Source of the DNA: SR-FBR-E99 sp963732365 | GTDB taxonomy: Bacteria > Bacteroidota > Bacteroidia > Bacteroidales > VadinHA17 | Assembly: GCA_963732365.1 (NCBI GenBank) | Contig: CAVSZC010000005.1 | Span: 1,736,001 to 1,800,000 of the forward strand | Direction of reading: 5' to 3' | DNA length: 64,000 nucleotides | In this document: positions 42,710 to 50,843 of the stretch, piece by piece | Layout: each line of letters starts with the position of its first letter | Numbering within the stretch: position 1 is the stretch's first letter | Made by a program: the position numbers and the translations under genes | Notes under the pieces: generated by a model | The model's input: only the letters and a program-made list of their open reading frames with translations | Database searches by the model: none | Told to the model about the DNA's origin: nothing

Positions 42710-43636
42710 ATGAAAAGAAGACATTTTTTGCGCAGCTCACTTGGTGCCGGCCTGGCTGCAGGAACTTTTATGAGTCTTGGACCATATGAAAAGGTACTGG
42801 CAGGGAAACCCTTGCCGCAGGGAGCGAATTATGATCTCGTTGCCGTAATGGGAGGTGAGCCCGCCGCAATGTTCGATATTGGTATTCAGGCGCTTGGAGG
42901 GATAGGCTCCTTTGTCAGCAAAGGGCAGAAGGTGCTTGTTAAGCCTAACATCGGATGGGACGTACTTCCTGAGAAGGGTGCCAACACAAACCCGGCACTT
43001 GTAAAAAGAGTGATCGAGCATTGTTTCAAGGCCGGAGCCAAAGAGGTATATGTATTTGACAACACCTGCGATAACTGGATAAAATGCTATGAGAACTCCG
43101 GGATTCAGAGAGCTGTGAAAGATGCAGGCGGTAAGATGGTACCGGGAAATTCTGAGAGCTATTATCAGGAGATAACAATTCCCAACGGAAAGAACCTGAC
43201 AAAAACGAAGGTTCATGAGCTGGTCCTTGAGAGCGATGTTTTTATTAACATTCCGGTACTGAAGCATCACAGTTCAACCAGGATGACAGCTGCCCTGAAG
43301 AATATGATGGGGGTAGTCTGGGACAGAGGCTACTGGCATGCAAATAACCTTCCTCAGTGCATTGCCGATTACGCCCTTTATTCAAAAAAGCCGCAATTAA
43401 ATATAATTGATGCATACAATGTGATGATGCGCAACGGACCCCGGGGAGTCTCAAAGGAAGATATCAGCAATATGAAATCCTTGATTATCTCCACTGACTG
43501 GGTGGCTGCCGACGCCGCTGCTGCAAAGATGATGAGCCTTGACCCTCAGAAAATTGACTATATACCTATTGCAGCAGGAATGGGTATCGGCAAGATGGAC
43601 CTGTCAACCATGAATATCCACAGGATAAAAATGTAG
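42710..43636 (+). CDS. Tat-exported DUF362 domain protein
   Basis: A 308-residue protein with a twin-arginine signal (MKRRHFLRSSLGAG, RR at residues 3-4) and then a DUF362 domain. Family blocks are VLVKPNIGWD, EVYVFDNTCDNW, VFINIPVLKHHSS and MTAALKNMMGVVWDRGYWH. DUF362 proteins are associated with iron-sulfur or redox proteins, but their chemistry is unclear. There are few cysteines here, so a cluster bound by this protein alone is unlikely. I chose ATG 42710 since a TTG at 42701 gives only three extra residues ahead of the signal. The next gene, a membrane polyferredoxin, starts six bases after its stop. The two are probably an exported redox unit. Confidence 0.86.
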   Translation: MKRRHFLRSSLGAGLAAGTFMSLGPYEKVLAGKPLPQGANYDLVAVMGGEPAAMFDIGIQALGGIGSFVSKGQKVLVKPNIGWDVLPEKGANTNPALVKRVIEHCFKAGAKEVYVFDNTCDNWIKCYENSGIQRAVKDAGGKMVPGNSESYYQEITIPNGKNLTKTKVHELVLESDVFINIPVLKHHSSTRMTAALKNMMGVVWDRGYWHANNLPQCIADYALYSKKPQLNIIDAYNVMMRNGPRGVSKEDISNMKSLIISTDWVAADAAAAKMMSLDPQKIDYIPIAAGMGIGKMDLSTMNIHRIKM

Positions 43637-43642
43637 GGTTTC

Positions 43643-45205
43643 ATGCGGTCAGTAGTGCTCAGACATATTCGTATTGTATTTTCCTTTATTGTGCTGCTGC
43701 TGCTTTCATTCCTCTTCATCGACTTCAGGGGTATGGTGCCTGAAAAGGCCTTCGGACCGCTGTTATATCTTCAGTTTATTCCTTCACTGCTGAAATTCGT
43801 CATTGCAGGTGTTGCAACGGCAACCGGTTTTGTCATCATTCTGATCCTTACCGTTCTGTCGGGAAGGACCTACTGCTCATTCCTGTGTCCCCTGGGCATC
43901 CTCCAGGATGTCATCAGCAGAATAGGCGGGTTTGTAAAGAGACGGTTCCGGAAATACGCCTATAAGAAACCCTACACGATACTACGCTATTTTATCCTTG
44001 CTCTTACGGCAGGCATCCTGCTAATCGGAGGGGTCTATGTACTTACAATACTAGATCCCTACAGCATCTTCGGCAGGTTGATGACCTATTTTGTCAAGCC
44101 CGCTGCAATCTTCCTTAACAACCAGGTAGCCGGTATCCTCGGTAAGTTCGACATTTACACCCTTTACAAGATTGATATAAAGCCTTTTGAGCTGGCTGTC
44201 TATGCTGTCCCTACTGCATTTCTGATGTTGATTGGATTCCTGTCTTTCAGATACGGAAGGCTCTACTGCAACACCGTTTGTCCTGTGGGTACTTTTCTTG
44301 GATTTCTCAGTAAGATATCACTCTTCAGGATAAGGTTTGATGAGGAGAAATGCAATCGTTGCGGGAGGTGTGCGATGTCATGCAAGTCATCATGCATCGA
44401 CTTCCTGAACAAGCATGTTGATATCAGCAGATGCGTCAATTGCTTCAACTGTCTTGAAGCCTGCCACGAGAAAGCCATGTCATACGGTGTAGTCAGGTTC
44501 AGGAGTTCCGGTGAGCCGGCCGAACCCGATGCTTCCAGGCGAAATTTCATTGCAGGTTCACTGTTGATGATTGCCGGAAGTTCACAAATCATACGTGCAC
44601 AGAATTCCACCACCCCTGTTCCGACCAAAGACTCAACCGTAAAGGAAGACCGGCTCTACCCCGTATCTCCTCCCGGATCAGCAGGCTTATCAACCTACAC
44701 CTCCCGTTGCACCGCATGCTCACTCTGTGTCTCTGCCTGCCCCACCAGCGTCCTTCAGCCTTCGGTTAGCGAGTTCGGGATTGCCGGTATAATGCAGCCG
44801 AGGATGGATTTTCACCGGGGATTCTGCAATTATGAATGCACTCTGTGCACTGACATTTGTCCGACCGGTGCCATTATGCCACTTATGGTGGAAGCAAAGA
44901 AACTGACCCGTATTGGCAAGGCAGTATTTATTAAAGACAACTGCATCGTTGCAACCGAGAAGACGGCTTGCGGTGCATGCTCAGAACACTGCCCCACAAA
45001 GGCGTGTGCAATGATCCCATATGAAGGTAATCTTCTGATCCCGGAAGTGATTGACGATATATGCATCGGATGCGGAGCATGTGAATATGCGTGCCCCACT
45101 AAACCCTACAAGGCAATTTTCGTTGACGGTAACCCCCTTCATGAGGTGGCAAAGAAACCTGAATCAAAAAAGATGGAAACAGCTCCGGCAGATTTTCCAT
45201 TCTGA
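43643..45205 (+). CDS. Membrane-bound polyferredoxin (NapH/NapG-like, multiple 4Fe-4S clusters)
   Basis: A 520-residue fusion of a membrane cytochrome-like/NapH part with a ferredoxin-rich tail. Four to five transmembrane segments lie in residues 1-210. Two NapH-like CxxxCP motifs follow membrane segments (CSFLCPLGILQD near residue 75, CNTVCPVGTFLG near 211). Two ferredoxin motifs, CNRCGRCAMSC and CVNCFNCLEAC, come next. A second part begins RRNFIAGSLLMIAGSSQ (a twin-arginine-like internal segment near 302) and carries CTACSLCVSACPT, CNYECTLCTDICPTG, a CGACSEHCPTK site and CIGCGACEYACPT. It would move electrons between the quinone pool or cytosol and a periplasmic acceptor. Its partner here is the DUF362 protein six bases upstream. 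Confidence 0.88.
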   Translation: MRSVVLRHIRIVFSFIVLLLLSFLFIDFRGMVPEKAFGPLLYLQFIPSLLKFVIAGVATATGFVIILILTVLSGRTYCSFLCPLGILQDVISRIGGFVKRRFRKYAYKKPYTILRYFILALTAGILLIGGVYVLTILDPYSIFGRLMTYFVKPAAIFLNNQVAGILGKFDIYTLYKIDIKPFELAVYAVPTAFLMLIGFLSFRYGRLYCNTVCPVGTFLGFLSKISLFRIRFDEEKCNRCGRCAMSCKSSCIDFLNKHVDISRCVNCFNCLEACHEKAMSYGVVRFRSSGEPAEPDASRRNFIAGSLLMIAGSSQIIRAQNSTTPVPTKDSTVKEDRLYPVSPPGSAGLSTYTSRCTACSLCVSACPTSVLQPSVSEFGIAGIMQPRMDFHRGFCNYECTLCTDICPTGAIMPLMVEAKKLTRIGKAVFIKDNCIVATEKTACGACSEHCPTKACAMIPYEGNLLIPEVIDDICIGCGACEYACPTKPYKAIFVDGNPLHEVAKKPESKKMETAPADFPF

Positions 45206-45324
45206 CTTCTACCCGCATCAACTGCTTCTGACAAGCCTCTGACTATTATCCATGGGGATTATTAATATCACCCTGAGGCCCTTTTGAATATATTTAAAAT
45301 AGTTCGAAAACATGATATTTATCT

Positions 45325-45354
45325 TTTGACACAGTGTCAAATAGGGTTAAGTTG
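45325..45354 (+). promoter_or_regulatory. Promoter and overlapping operator-like palindrome before mce
   Basis: A 17-base palindrome, TTTGACAC-A-GTGTCAAA (45325-45341), has eight-base arms. Its first TTTG is also the -33 box of a Bacteroidetes-type promoter, with a TTAAGTTG/TAAGTTGC -7-like element about 18-19 bases on. The first start codon is about 40 bases further. A dimeric regulator bound here would block the promoter of the eight-gene operon. The -7 match is imperfect. Confidence 0.55.
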
Positions 45355-45392
45355 CGCAATTAAATTTCCAGCCAATTAATTCAGGATAATTT

Positions 45393-45812
45393 ATGAAACC
45401 TACACATATTGAGCATATTGGTATTGCTGTAAATTCACTGGCAGAGGCCATTCCCTTTTACGAGAATGTTCTTGGTCTGAAGTGTTACAGCATCGAGGAG
45501 GTAGCTGACCAGAGAGTTAAGACTGCCTTTTTTATGGTTGGTCAGACCAAGATCGAGTTGCTGGAATCGACTGATCCGGAAGGGCCCATCGGTAAGTTCA
45601 TAGAGAAGAGGGGTGAGGGAATACATCACATTGCCTTTGCAGTCGCAGACCTGGAGGAGAGGCTCCGGGAAGCTGAGGCTGCAGGGATAAAACTGATAGA
45701 TCTTCAGCCGCGACGCGGCGCTGAGGGGTTGAGCATCGCATTTATGCATCCGAAATCAACATTCGGCGTGCTTACGGAATTATGTGAAGACAAGAATATC
45801 ACTAAGAAATAA
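45393..45812 (+). CDS. mce: Methylmalonyl-CoA epimerase
   Basis: A 139-residue metal-dependent enzyme of the vicinal oxygen chelate (VOC) fold, which interconverts the (R) and (S) forms of methylmalonyl-CoA. The paired modules start at HIEHIGIAVNSLAEAIPFYENVLG (seen in parts) and GIHHIAFAVADLEERL. The metal-binding histidines are the first HIEH and the second HHIAF. The terminal glutamate is in GVLTELCE. Length is typical. It is the first gene of the decarboxylase operon. In the direction of propionate formation it supplies the epimer the decarboxylase uses. The 187-base gap before it holds a palindrome over a promoter-like site. Confidence 0.95.
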   Translation: MKPTHIEHIGIAVNSLAEAIPFYENVLGLKCYSIEEVADQRVKTAFFMVGQTKIELLESTDPEGPIGKFIEKRGEGIHHIAFAVADLEERLREAEAAGIKLIDLQPRRGAEGLSIAFMHPKSTFGVLTELCEDKNITKK

Positions 45813-45825
45813 CATAATCGATAAA

Positions 45826-47385
45826 ATGAACAGCCAGGAAAGAATACAGCAGCTCCTTGATTTCAGGCAGAAGGCACGCCTGGGAGGGGGAGACAAGCGA
45901 ATTGAGGACCAGCATCAGAAGGGAAAGCTGACGGCCAGGGAGCGCATAACGTTGCTGCTCGATGAAGGCAGCTTTGAGGAGTATGACATGTTTGTAACGC
46001 ACCGTACTGAGGATTTTGGTCTTGCAGACAAAAAGTTCCTTTCTGACGGTGTTATAACCGGTCATGGCACGATCGACGGGCGTGTAGTCTATGTGTTTGC
46101 TCAGGATTTCACCGTGTTCGGGGGCTCTCTGTCGGAGACATTCGCGCAGAAGATATGCAAGATCATGGATCAGGCGATGCAGGTGGGTGCACCGGTAATA
46201 GGTATCAATGACTCAGGCGGTGCAAGGATACAGGAGGGAGTAAGAAGCCTTGCCGGTTATGCAGAGATCTTTGAGCGAAACATACTTGCGTCAGGGGTCA
46301 TCCCCCAGATATCGGCCATCTTCGGCCCCTGTGCCGGGGGTGCGGTCTATTCCCCCGCACTCACAGACTTCATAATCATGAGCCGCAAGAGCAGCTATAT
46401 GTTCGTAACCGGACCAAAAGTAGCCAGGGCGGTGACAGGGGAGGATATTTCCATCGAGGACCTGGGAGGGGCAAAGGTTCATTCAACAAAATCCGGTGTG
46501 GCCCATTTTGTGGTTGAGGAAGAGAAGGAGGGCCTCGACCTGATCAGGAAGCTGCTCAGCTTCATGCCGCAGAATAACCTGGAAGAGCCACCGCAGACAG
46601 AGTGTGATGACCCCATTGACAGGCTAGAGGATGACCTGAATGATATCATACCTGAAAGCCCGAACCAACCTTATGACGTCAAGGATGTCATAAGCCGTGT
46701 GGTTGACTACCACGATTTTCTTGAGGTACATGAAGCTTACGCGAAGAATATAGTTGTAGGTTTTGCAAAATTCGGAGGAATGCCTGCAGGGATCGTCGCT
46801 AACCAGCCTGCTTACCTCGCTGGGGTGCTTGACATCGAGGCATCACGCAAGGCAGCACGGTTCATCCGTTTTTGTGACGCTTTCAATATTCCCGTGGTGA
46901 CCTTTGTGGATGTGCCCGGCTTTCTGCCCGGCTCGGCCCAGGAATACGGCGGTATTATTATCCACGGTGCAAAGCTCATGTTCGCGTACGGTGAGGCCAG
47001 CGTTCCGAAGGTTACCGTTACACTTCGCAAATCATACGGCGGAGCACATTGCGTCATGTCGTCGAAGCAGCTAAAGGGCGACATCAATTATGCATGGCCT
47101 ACCGCAGAGATTGCCGTGATGGGCCCTCAGGGAGCCATAGAAGTGCTTGAAGGAAAAGCAATAAGCGAAATAAGTGACCCGAAGGAGAAAAAAGATTATG
47201 TCTCCAGAAAAGAGCAGGAGTACCGGTCAAAATTTGCCAATCCATACGAGGCCGCCAGGTACGGTTATCTCGATGATGTGATCGAGCCGCGAAATACACG
47301 GTTCAGGGTGGTAAGAGCGCTGAGAACCCTCTCAACAAAGAAAGATCCGGGGCCAATGAAGAAACACGGTAATATACCCTTATAA
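45826..47385 (+). CDS. mmdA: Methylmalonyl-CoA decarboxylase alpha subunit / acyl-CoA carboxyltransferase
   Basis: A 519-residue biotin-dependent carboxyltransferase that moves the carboxyl group of methylmalonyl-CoA to biotin. The two crotonase-like halves are recognisable from KLTARERITLLLDEGSF, NDSGGARIQEGVRSL, FGPCAGGAVYSPALTDF and the C-terminal NIPVVTFVDVPGFLPG and GGAHCVMSSKQLKGD. Its closest families are MmdA and PccB. Position in an operon with a sodium-pump membrane subunit and with mce favours the decarboxylase; propionyl-CoA carboxylation is the alternative. The ATG at 45826 (MNSQERIQQLLDFRQK) is the homologous start, 13 bases after mce; an upstream frame to 45784 overlaps mce. 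Confidence 0.95.
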   Translation: MNSQERIQQLLDFRQKARLGGGDKRIEDQHQKGKLTARERITLLLDEGSFEEYDMFVTHRTEDFGLADKKFLSDGVITGHGTIDGRVVYVFAQDFTVFGGSLSETFAQKICKIMDQAMQVGAPVIGINDSGGARIQEGVRSLAGYAEIFERNILASGVIPQISAIFGPCAGGAVYSPALTDFIIMSRKSSYMFVTGPKVARAVTGEDISIEDLGGAKVHSTKSGVAHFVVEEEKEGLDLIRKLLSFMPQNNLEEPPQTECDDPIDRLEDDLNDIIPESPNQPYDVKDVISRVVDYHDFLEVHEAYAKNIVVGFAKFGGMPAGIVANQPAYLAGVLDIEASRKAARFIRFCDAFNIPVVTFVDVPGFLPGSAQEYGGIIIHGAKLMFAYGEASVPKVTVTLRKSYGGAHCVMSSKQLKGDINYAWPTAEIAVMGPQGAIEVLEGKAISEISDPKEKKDYVSRKEQEYRSKFANPYEAARYGYLDDVIEPRNTRFRVVRALRTLSTKKDPGPMKKHGNIPL

Positions 47386-47394
47386 AGAAATGAT

Positions 47395-47763
47395 ATGAGA
47401 CTTCAGGTATTATTCTCAGTAACAGGGCCTGTCATTGACTCCCTTACATGGACGATAGTGATTGTGGGCATGGGTATTGTCTTCCTGTCACTGACAATTG
47501 TCTATCTCTTTTTCAGGTATTTGCTGCCATTCATAATGAACTTCAGGTTAATGAGCTTTGCCCGCAGAAGAGGAATTGATCCGTCAGAGATAGTCACAGC
47601 CAGGAACAAGCTGTCAGGTGAGGTGAATGCCGCCATAGCCATGGCAATATACTCATATATGAGTGAGCTGCATGACGTTGAGAGCGGTGTGATAACCATC
47701 AGGCGAGTATCAAAGAACTACTCACCATGGAGTTCAAAACTTTATAATATGAAAAACCTTTAA
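47395..47763 (+). CDS. OadG-like gamma/delta subunit of the sodium-pumping decarboxylase
   Basis: A 122-residue protein with one long transmembrane segment (about residues 18-48, TWTIVIVGMGIVFLSLTIVYLFF). The OadG/MmdD-like cytoplasmic tail contains EIVTARNKLSGEVNAAIAMAIYSYMSEL. OadG-type subunits anchor the carboxyltransferase to the membrane subunit and help assemble the complex. It starts nine bases after mmdA. Length is long for OadG (about 80) but usual for Bacteroidetes versions. The tail has no zinc-binding histidine motif at its end, unlike Klebsiella OadG. Confidence 0.86.
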   Translation: MRLQVLFSVTGPVIDSLTWTIVIVGMGIVFLSLTIVYLFFRYLLPFIMNFRLMSFARRRGIDPSEIVTARNKLSGEVNAAIAMAIYSYMSELHDVESGVITIRRVSKNYSPWSSKLYNMKNL

Positions 47764-47794
47764 GATCAGCATATCAGACTGAAGGAGGAAAGAG

Positions 47795-48214
47795 ATGAAG
47801 AACTACAAGTTTACAGTAAACGGAAACAAGTATGAGGTTGAAATACTTGATATTGATGGCAATATGGCCACGATAGAGGTTAACGGTACAACATACAATG
47901 TTGAAATTCACCATGAGGTGCCGAAGCTGAAACCTATCCAGCCGGTGACTACACAGAAGCCAGCCAGAGCATCTGCCCCTGATTCCGTTAGTGGCGGAAT
48001 TTCTGCAACGGTAAAAGCTCCTCTCCCCGGGGTGATATTGCAGGTCCTTGTCAGACCGGGTGATGAGGTGAATGCCGGACAGACACTGTGCACTCTTGAA
48101 ACGATGAAGATGGAGAATGCCATAAAAACTGAAACGTCCGGCAAGGTCTCCAGGGTGAATATTTCACAGGGACAATCAGTGCTTCAGGATGAGGTTTTAA
48201 TAGAACTGAACTGA
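47795..48214 (+). CDS. mmdC: Biotin carrier subunit of methylmalonyl-CoA decarboxylase
   Basis: A 139-residue biotinyl carrier protein. The N-terminal segment (1-40) is a small beta domain, then a flexible Pro/Ala linker (about 45-66, KPIQPVTTQKPARASAP). The C-terminal lipoyl/biotinyl domain has the biotin-accepting Lys105 in LETMKMENAI. The carrier shuttles carboxybiotin from the alpha subunit to the membrane beta subunit. A clear AAGGAGGAAAG ribosome site precedes it, strong for this phylum. It is followed by the beta subunit two bases after its stop. Confidence 0.95.
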   Translation: MKNYKFTVNGNKYEVEILDIDGNMATIEVNGTTYNVEIHHEVPKLKPIQPVTTQKPARASAPDSVSGGISATVKAPLPGVILQVLVRPGDEVNAGQTLCTLETMKMENAIKTETSGKVSRVNISQGQSVLQDEVLIELN

Positions 48215-48216
48215 TT

Positions 48217-49569
48217 ATGGCAAGGAGAAAAGCATGGACCATGATCGGACTGCTGGTGATCGTTTCACTGGCATGGACAGCATTTGTTAAACCGGAAAAG
48301 GATAGGGAAAAGGCCGTTGCAGCCTCCGGTACGGAGATTGTAAGTACACTGCCGCAATACCAGCCTTCTGACCCTGATGAGGCACCCCTGGCGGGAGGGT
48401 TGAAGCAGTTCTGGGCATATACCGGATTCCGGAATGCCACATCCGGAAACCTTATTATGATAATTGTAGGTCTTATTTTTATCTTCCTGGCAATCAGATT
48501 CGAATATGAGCCGTTGCTTCTGGTCCCCATCGGTACGGGCATACTCATCGGCAACATTCCCTTCTTCAATGACGGAGGGCTGAATCTTCAGATAGGTATC
48601 TATCAGCAGGGGAGCGTGCTCCATTATCTCTATTTCGGGGTATTGAAGGGGATATACCCGCCCCTTATCTTCCTTGGCATCGGGGCTATGACCGATTTCT
48701 CATCTCTGATCTCCAATCCACGTCTCCTGCTCCTCGGTGCTGCTGCACAGCTTGGAATCTTCGTTTCTTTTATAGGTGCACTGTTTTTGGGTTTTAATGG
48801 TCCTGAAGCCGCAGCCATCGGAATTATCGGGGGAGCTGACGGCCCTACTGCAATTTTTCTCTCCTCCAGACTGGCAAACGGTGTGAATATTCTGCCTGAC
48901 GGAACCACCGTAAAGAACCTAATTGGGCCGATAGCTATTGCTGCATATTCATACATGGCATTAGTGCCTGTGATACAGCCACCAATCATGAGGCTCATGA
49001 CAAGCAAGAAAGAGAGGCTCATTCGCATGAAGCCTCCAAGGGCAGTAACAAGGACAGAGAAAATTCTCTTTCCCATTTTTGGTCTTCTGCTTACATGTTT
49101 TATTTCTCCAAGCGCCCTTCCTCTGCTTGGAATGCTCTTTTTCGGCAACCTGCTCAAAGAGTCCGGAGTGACAAAAAGGCTCGCAGAGACTGCCAGAACC
49201 TCGCTTATAGATATAGTCACGATAATGATAGGACTCACCGTAGGAGCCTCAACCCAGGCAGATGTTTTTCTTACCAGGGAGTCAGTTCTTATATTCGGAC
49301 TCGGTGCATGCGCCTTTGGCTTTGCAACTTTCGGGGGTGTTGTTTTTGCCAAGATTATGAATATCTTCCTGCCTGAAGGTGAAAAAATCAATCCCCTGAT
49401 CGGTAATGCGGGTGTGTCAGCGGTACCTGACAGTGCCCGGGTATCTGAGATGGAAGGACTGAGGGAAGATAAAACAAACCATCTTCTGATGCATGCAATG
49501 GGTCCCAATGTCGCCGGAGTGATCGGGTCAGCCATAGCAGCGGGGATATTGCTCAGTTATCTCGGATAA
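48217..49569 (+). CDS. mmdB: Sodium-translocating decarboxylase beta subunit
   Basis: A 450-residue inner-membrane protein that takes carboxybiotin, releases CO2 and exports Na+. About ten transmembrane segments are apparent. The functional GGADGPTAIFLSSRLA (about residue 207) holds the key aspartate, and NPRLLLLGAAAQLGIF, SYMALVPVIQPPIMRL and the terminal GNAGVSAVPDSARV and HAMGPNVAGVIGSAIAAGILLS also match the MmdB/OadB/GcdB family. An N-terminal extra membrane segment (about 8-24) comes before the usual start. Together with the preceding three genes it forms a complete decarboxylase pump that links methylmalonyl-CoA breakdown to a sodium gradient. Confidence 0.95.
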   Translation: MARRKAWTMIGLLVIVSLAWTAFVKPEKDREKAVAASGTEIVSTLPQYQPSDPDEAPLAGGLKQFWAYTGFRNATSGNLIMIIVGLIFIFLAIRFEYEPLLLVPIGTGILIGNIPFFNDGGLNLQIGIYQQGSVLHYLYFGVLKGIYPPLIFLGIGAMTDFSSLISNPRLLLLGAAAQLGIFVSFIGALFLGFNGPEAAAIGIIGGADGPTAIFLSSRLANGVNILPDGTTVKNLIGPIAIAAYSYMALVPVIQPPIMRLMTSKKERLIRMKPPRAVTRTEKILFPIFGLLLTCFISPSALPLLGMLFFGNLLKESGVTKRLAETARTSLIDIVTIMIGLTVGASTQADVFLTRESVLIFGLGACAFGFATFGGVVFAKIMNIFLPEGEKINPLIGNAGVSAVPDSARVSEMEGLREDKTNHLLMHAMGPNVAGVIGSAIAAGILLSYLG

Positions 49570-49606
49570 TTATTTAAGTTTGTATAAACTACCTAAGAGA
49601 GCGGAG

Positions 49607-50824
49607 ATGAAGCAGGCAATTGCCGGGAATACCGGCCCGAAGGTCAGGTCTGACGTTGAAGTGACCCTGGAAATAAAAGGTTCAGGAGGAGTGGAGATGA
49701 ACCTCAAGTCGAAGGTAAAGAGCATGTATGGCAATGCAATCGAAATGCAGTGCCGGGAACTGCTTAAATTCTTCGGTGTGGAGAACGCAAAGCTGTCACT
49801 GATTGACAGCGGTGCCCTCCCCTTCGTGATAGCGGCAAGAGTGGAGGCTGCGGTAAAGACACTGACAGGAACTGAGGCTGCGTTCCTGCCCGTGATGATC
49901 CCTGAGAACATCTATCACTCAGCCAGGGAGAGGTTTCGCTTTTCAAGGCTGTATCTTCCCGGAAACAATCCCGGCATGTTCCTGAATGCCGGACTTCATT
50001 CACCCGATGGCATCATCCTTGACCTTGAAGATTCGGTTGCTCCTGACAGAAAGGATGAGGCCCGGATCCTTGTCAGAAATGCTCTCAGGGCAGTAGATTT
50101 CTACGGAGCTGAAAGAATGGTAAGGATAAACCAGGGAGAGCGCGGGTTGACTGACCTTGAGAGTGTCATACCTCACAACGTGCACCTCATCCTTATTCCG
50201 AAATGCGAGGATACAGATGCTCTCCGTATGGTTGACGAGACGATTGCCTCAATAAAGAGGAGGGAGGGTCAGAACGATACAGTGCTTCTGATGCCGATCA
50301 TAGAGAGTGCAAAAGGTGTGGAAAGAGCCTATGAGATAGCAACGGCATCACCAAATGTGGTAGCGATGGCCATCGGGCTGGAGGATTTTACCGCTGATCT
50401 TGGGGTACAAAGGACAAAAGAGGGTTCAGAGTCACTCTATGCCCGTAACCGTATCGTTGTGGCAGCAAGAGCTGCCGGCATCCAGGCCATCGACTCCGTC
50501 TTCTCCGATGTGGGTGATATGGATGGCCTCCTCAGTAATGTGCTCTCATCGAAAGCAATGGGCTTCGAGGGGATGGGTTGCATACATCCGCGTCAGATTG
50601 CAGTCATACGCAAGGGCTTCTCTCCAACGCCTGAAGAGATTGACAGGGCCAGGAAGATAGTAATCGCATACCGCGATGCAATTTCCAGGGGGCTTGGTGT
50701 GGTGGCACTCGGATCTAAGATGATCGATCCGCCTGTGGTGGCAAGAGCACAGAAAACGATAGACCTGGCGGTACGCCTGGAAATTATCCCACAAAACTGG
50801 ATTGAAGAGGAGGGTAAGGAATAA
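49607..50824 (+). CDS. Citrate lyase: fused acyl-carrier (CitD, gamma) and citryl-ACP lyase (CitE, beta) subunits
   Basis: A 405-residue fusion. Residues about 1-100 match CitD, the acyl-carrier subunit: AGNTGPKVRSDVEVTLEI, with Ser15 as the probable site of the dephospho-CoA prosthetic group, and the C-terminal PFVIAARVEAAVKTLTG. Residues about 110-400 match CitE: FSRLYLPGNNPGMF, ILDLEDSVAPDRKDEAR, MPIIESAKG, and AIGLEDFTADLGVQRT. In most bacteria these are separate genes. CitE splits citryl-S-ACP to oxaloacetate and acetyl-S-ACP. The CitE family also includes citramalyl-ACP lyases, so citramalate is an alternative substrate. The ATG at 49607 is preferred over TTG 49580. It sits 37 bases after the pump subunit. 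Confidence 0.92.
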   Translation: MKQAIAGNTGPKVRSDVEVTLEIKGSGGVEMNLKSKVKSMYGNAIEMQCRELLKFFGVENAKLSLIDSGALPFVIAARVEAAVKTLTGTEAAFLPVMIPENIYHSARERFRFSRLYLPGNNPGMFLNAGLHSPDGIILDLEDSVAPDRKDEARILVRNALRAVDFYGAERMVRINQGERGLTDLESVIPHNVHLILIPKCEDTDALRMVDETIASIKRREGQNDTVLLMPIIESAKGVERAYEIATASPNVVAMAIGLEDFTADLGVQRTKEGSESLYARNRIVVAARAAGIQAIDSVFSDVGDMDGLLSNVLSSKAMGFEGMGCIHPRQIAVIRKGFSPTPEEIDRARKIVIAYRDAISRGLGVVALGSKMIDPPVVARAQKTIDLAVRLEIIPQNWIEEEGKE

Positions 50825-50843
50825 CATCTAAGATGATCAGGTC

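Noticed and set aside
39697..45205. larA (lactate racemase) gene near larBCE
   Set aside because: No protein in the window has the LarA nickel-pincer lysine/histidine motifs that I could identify.
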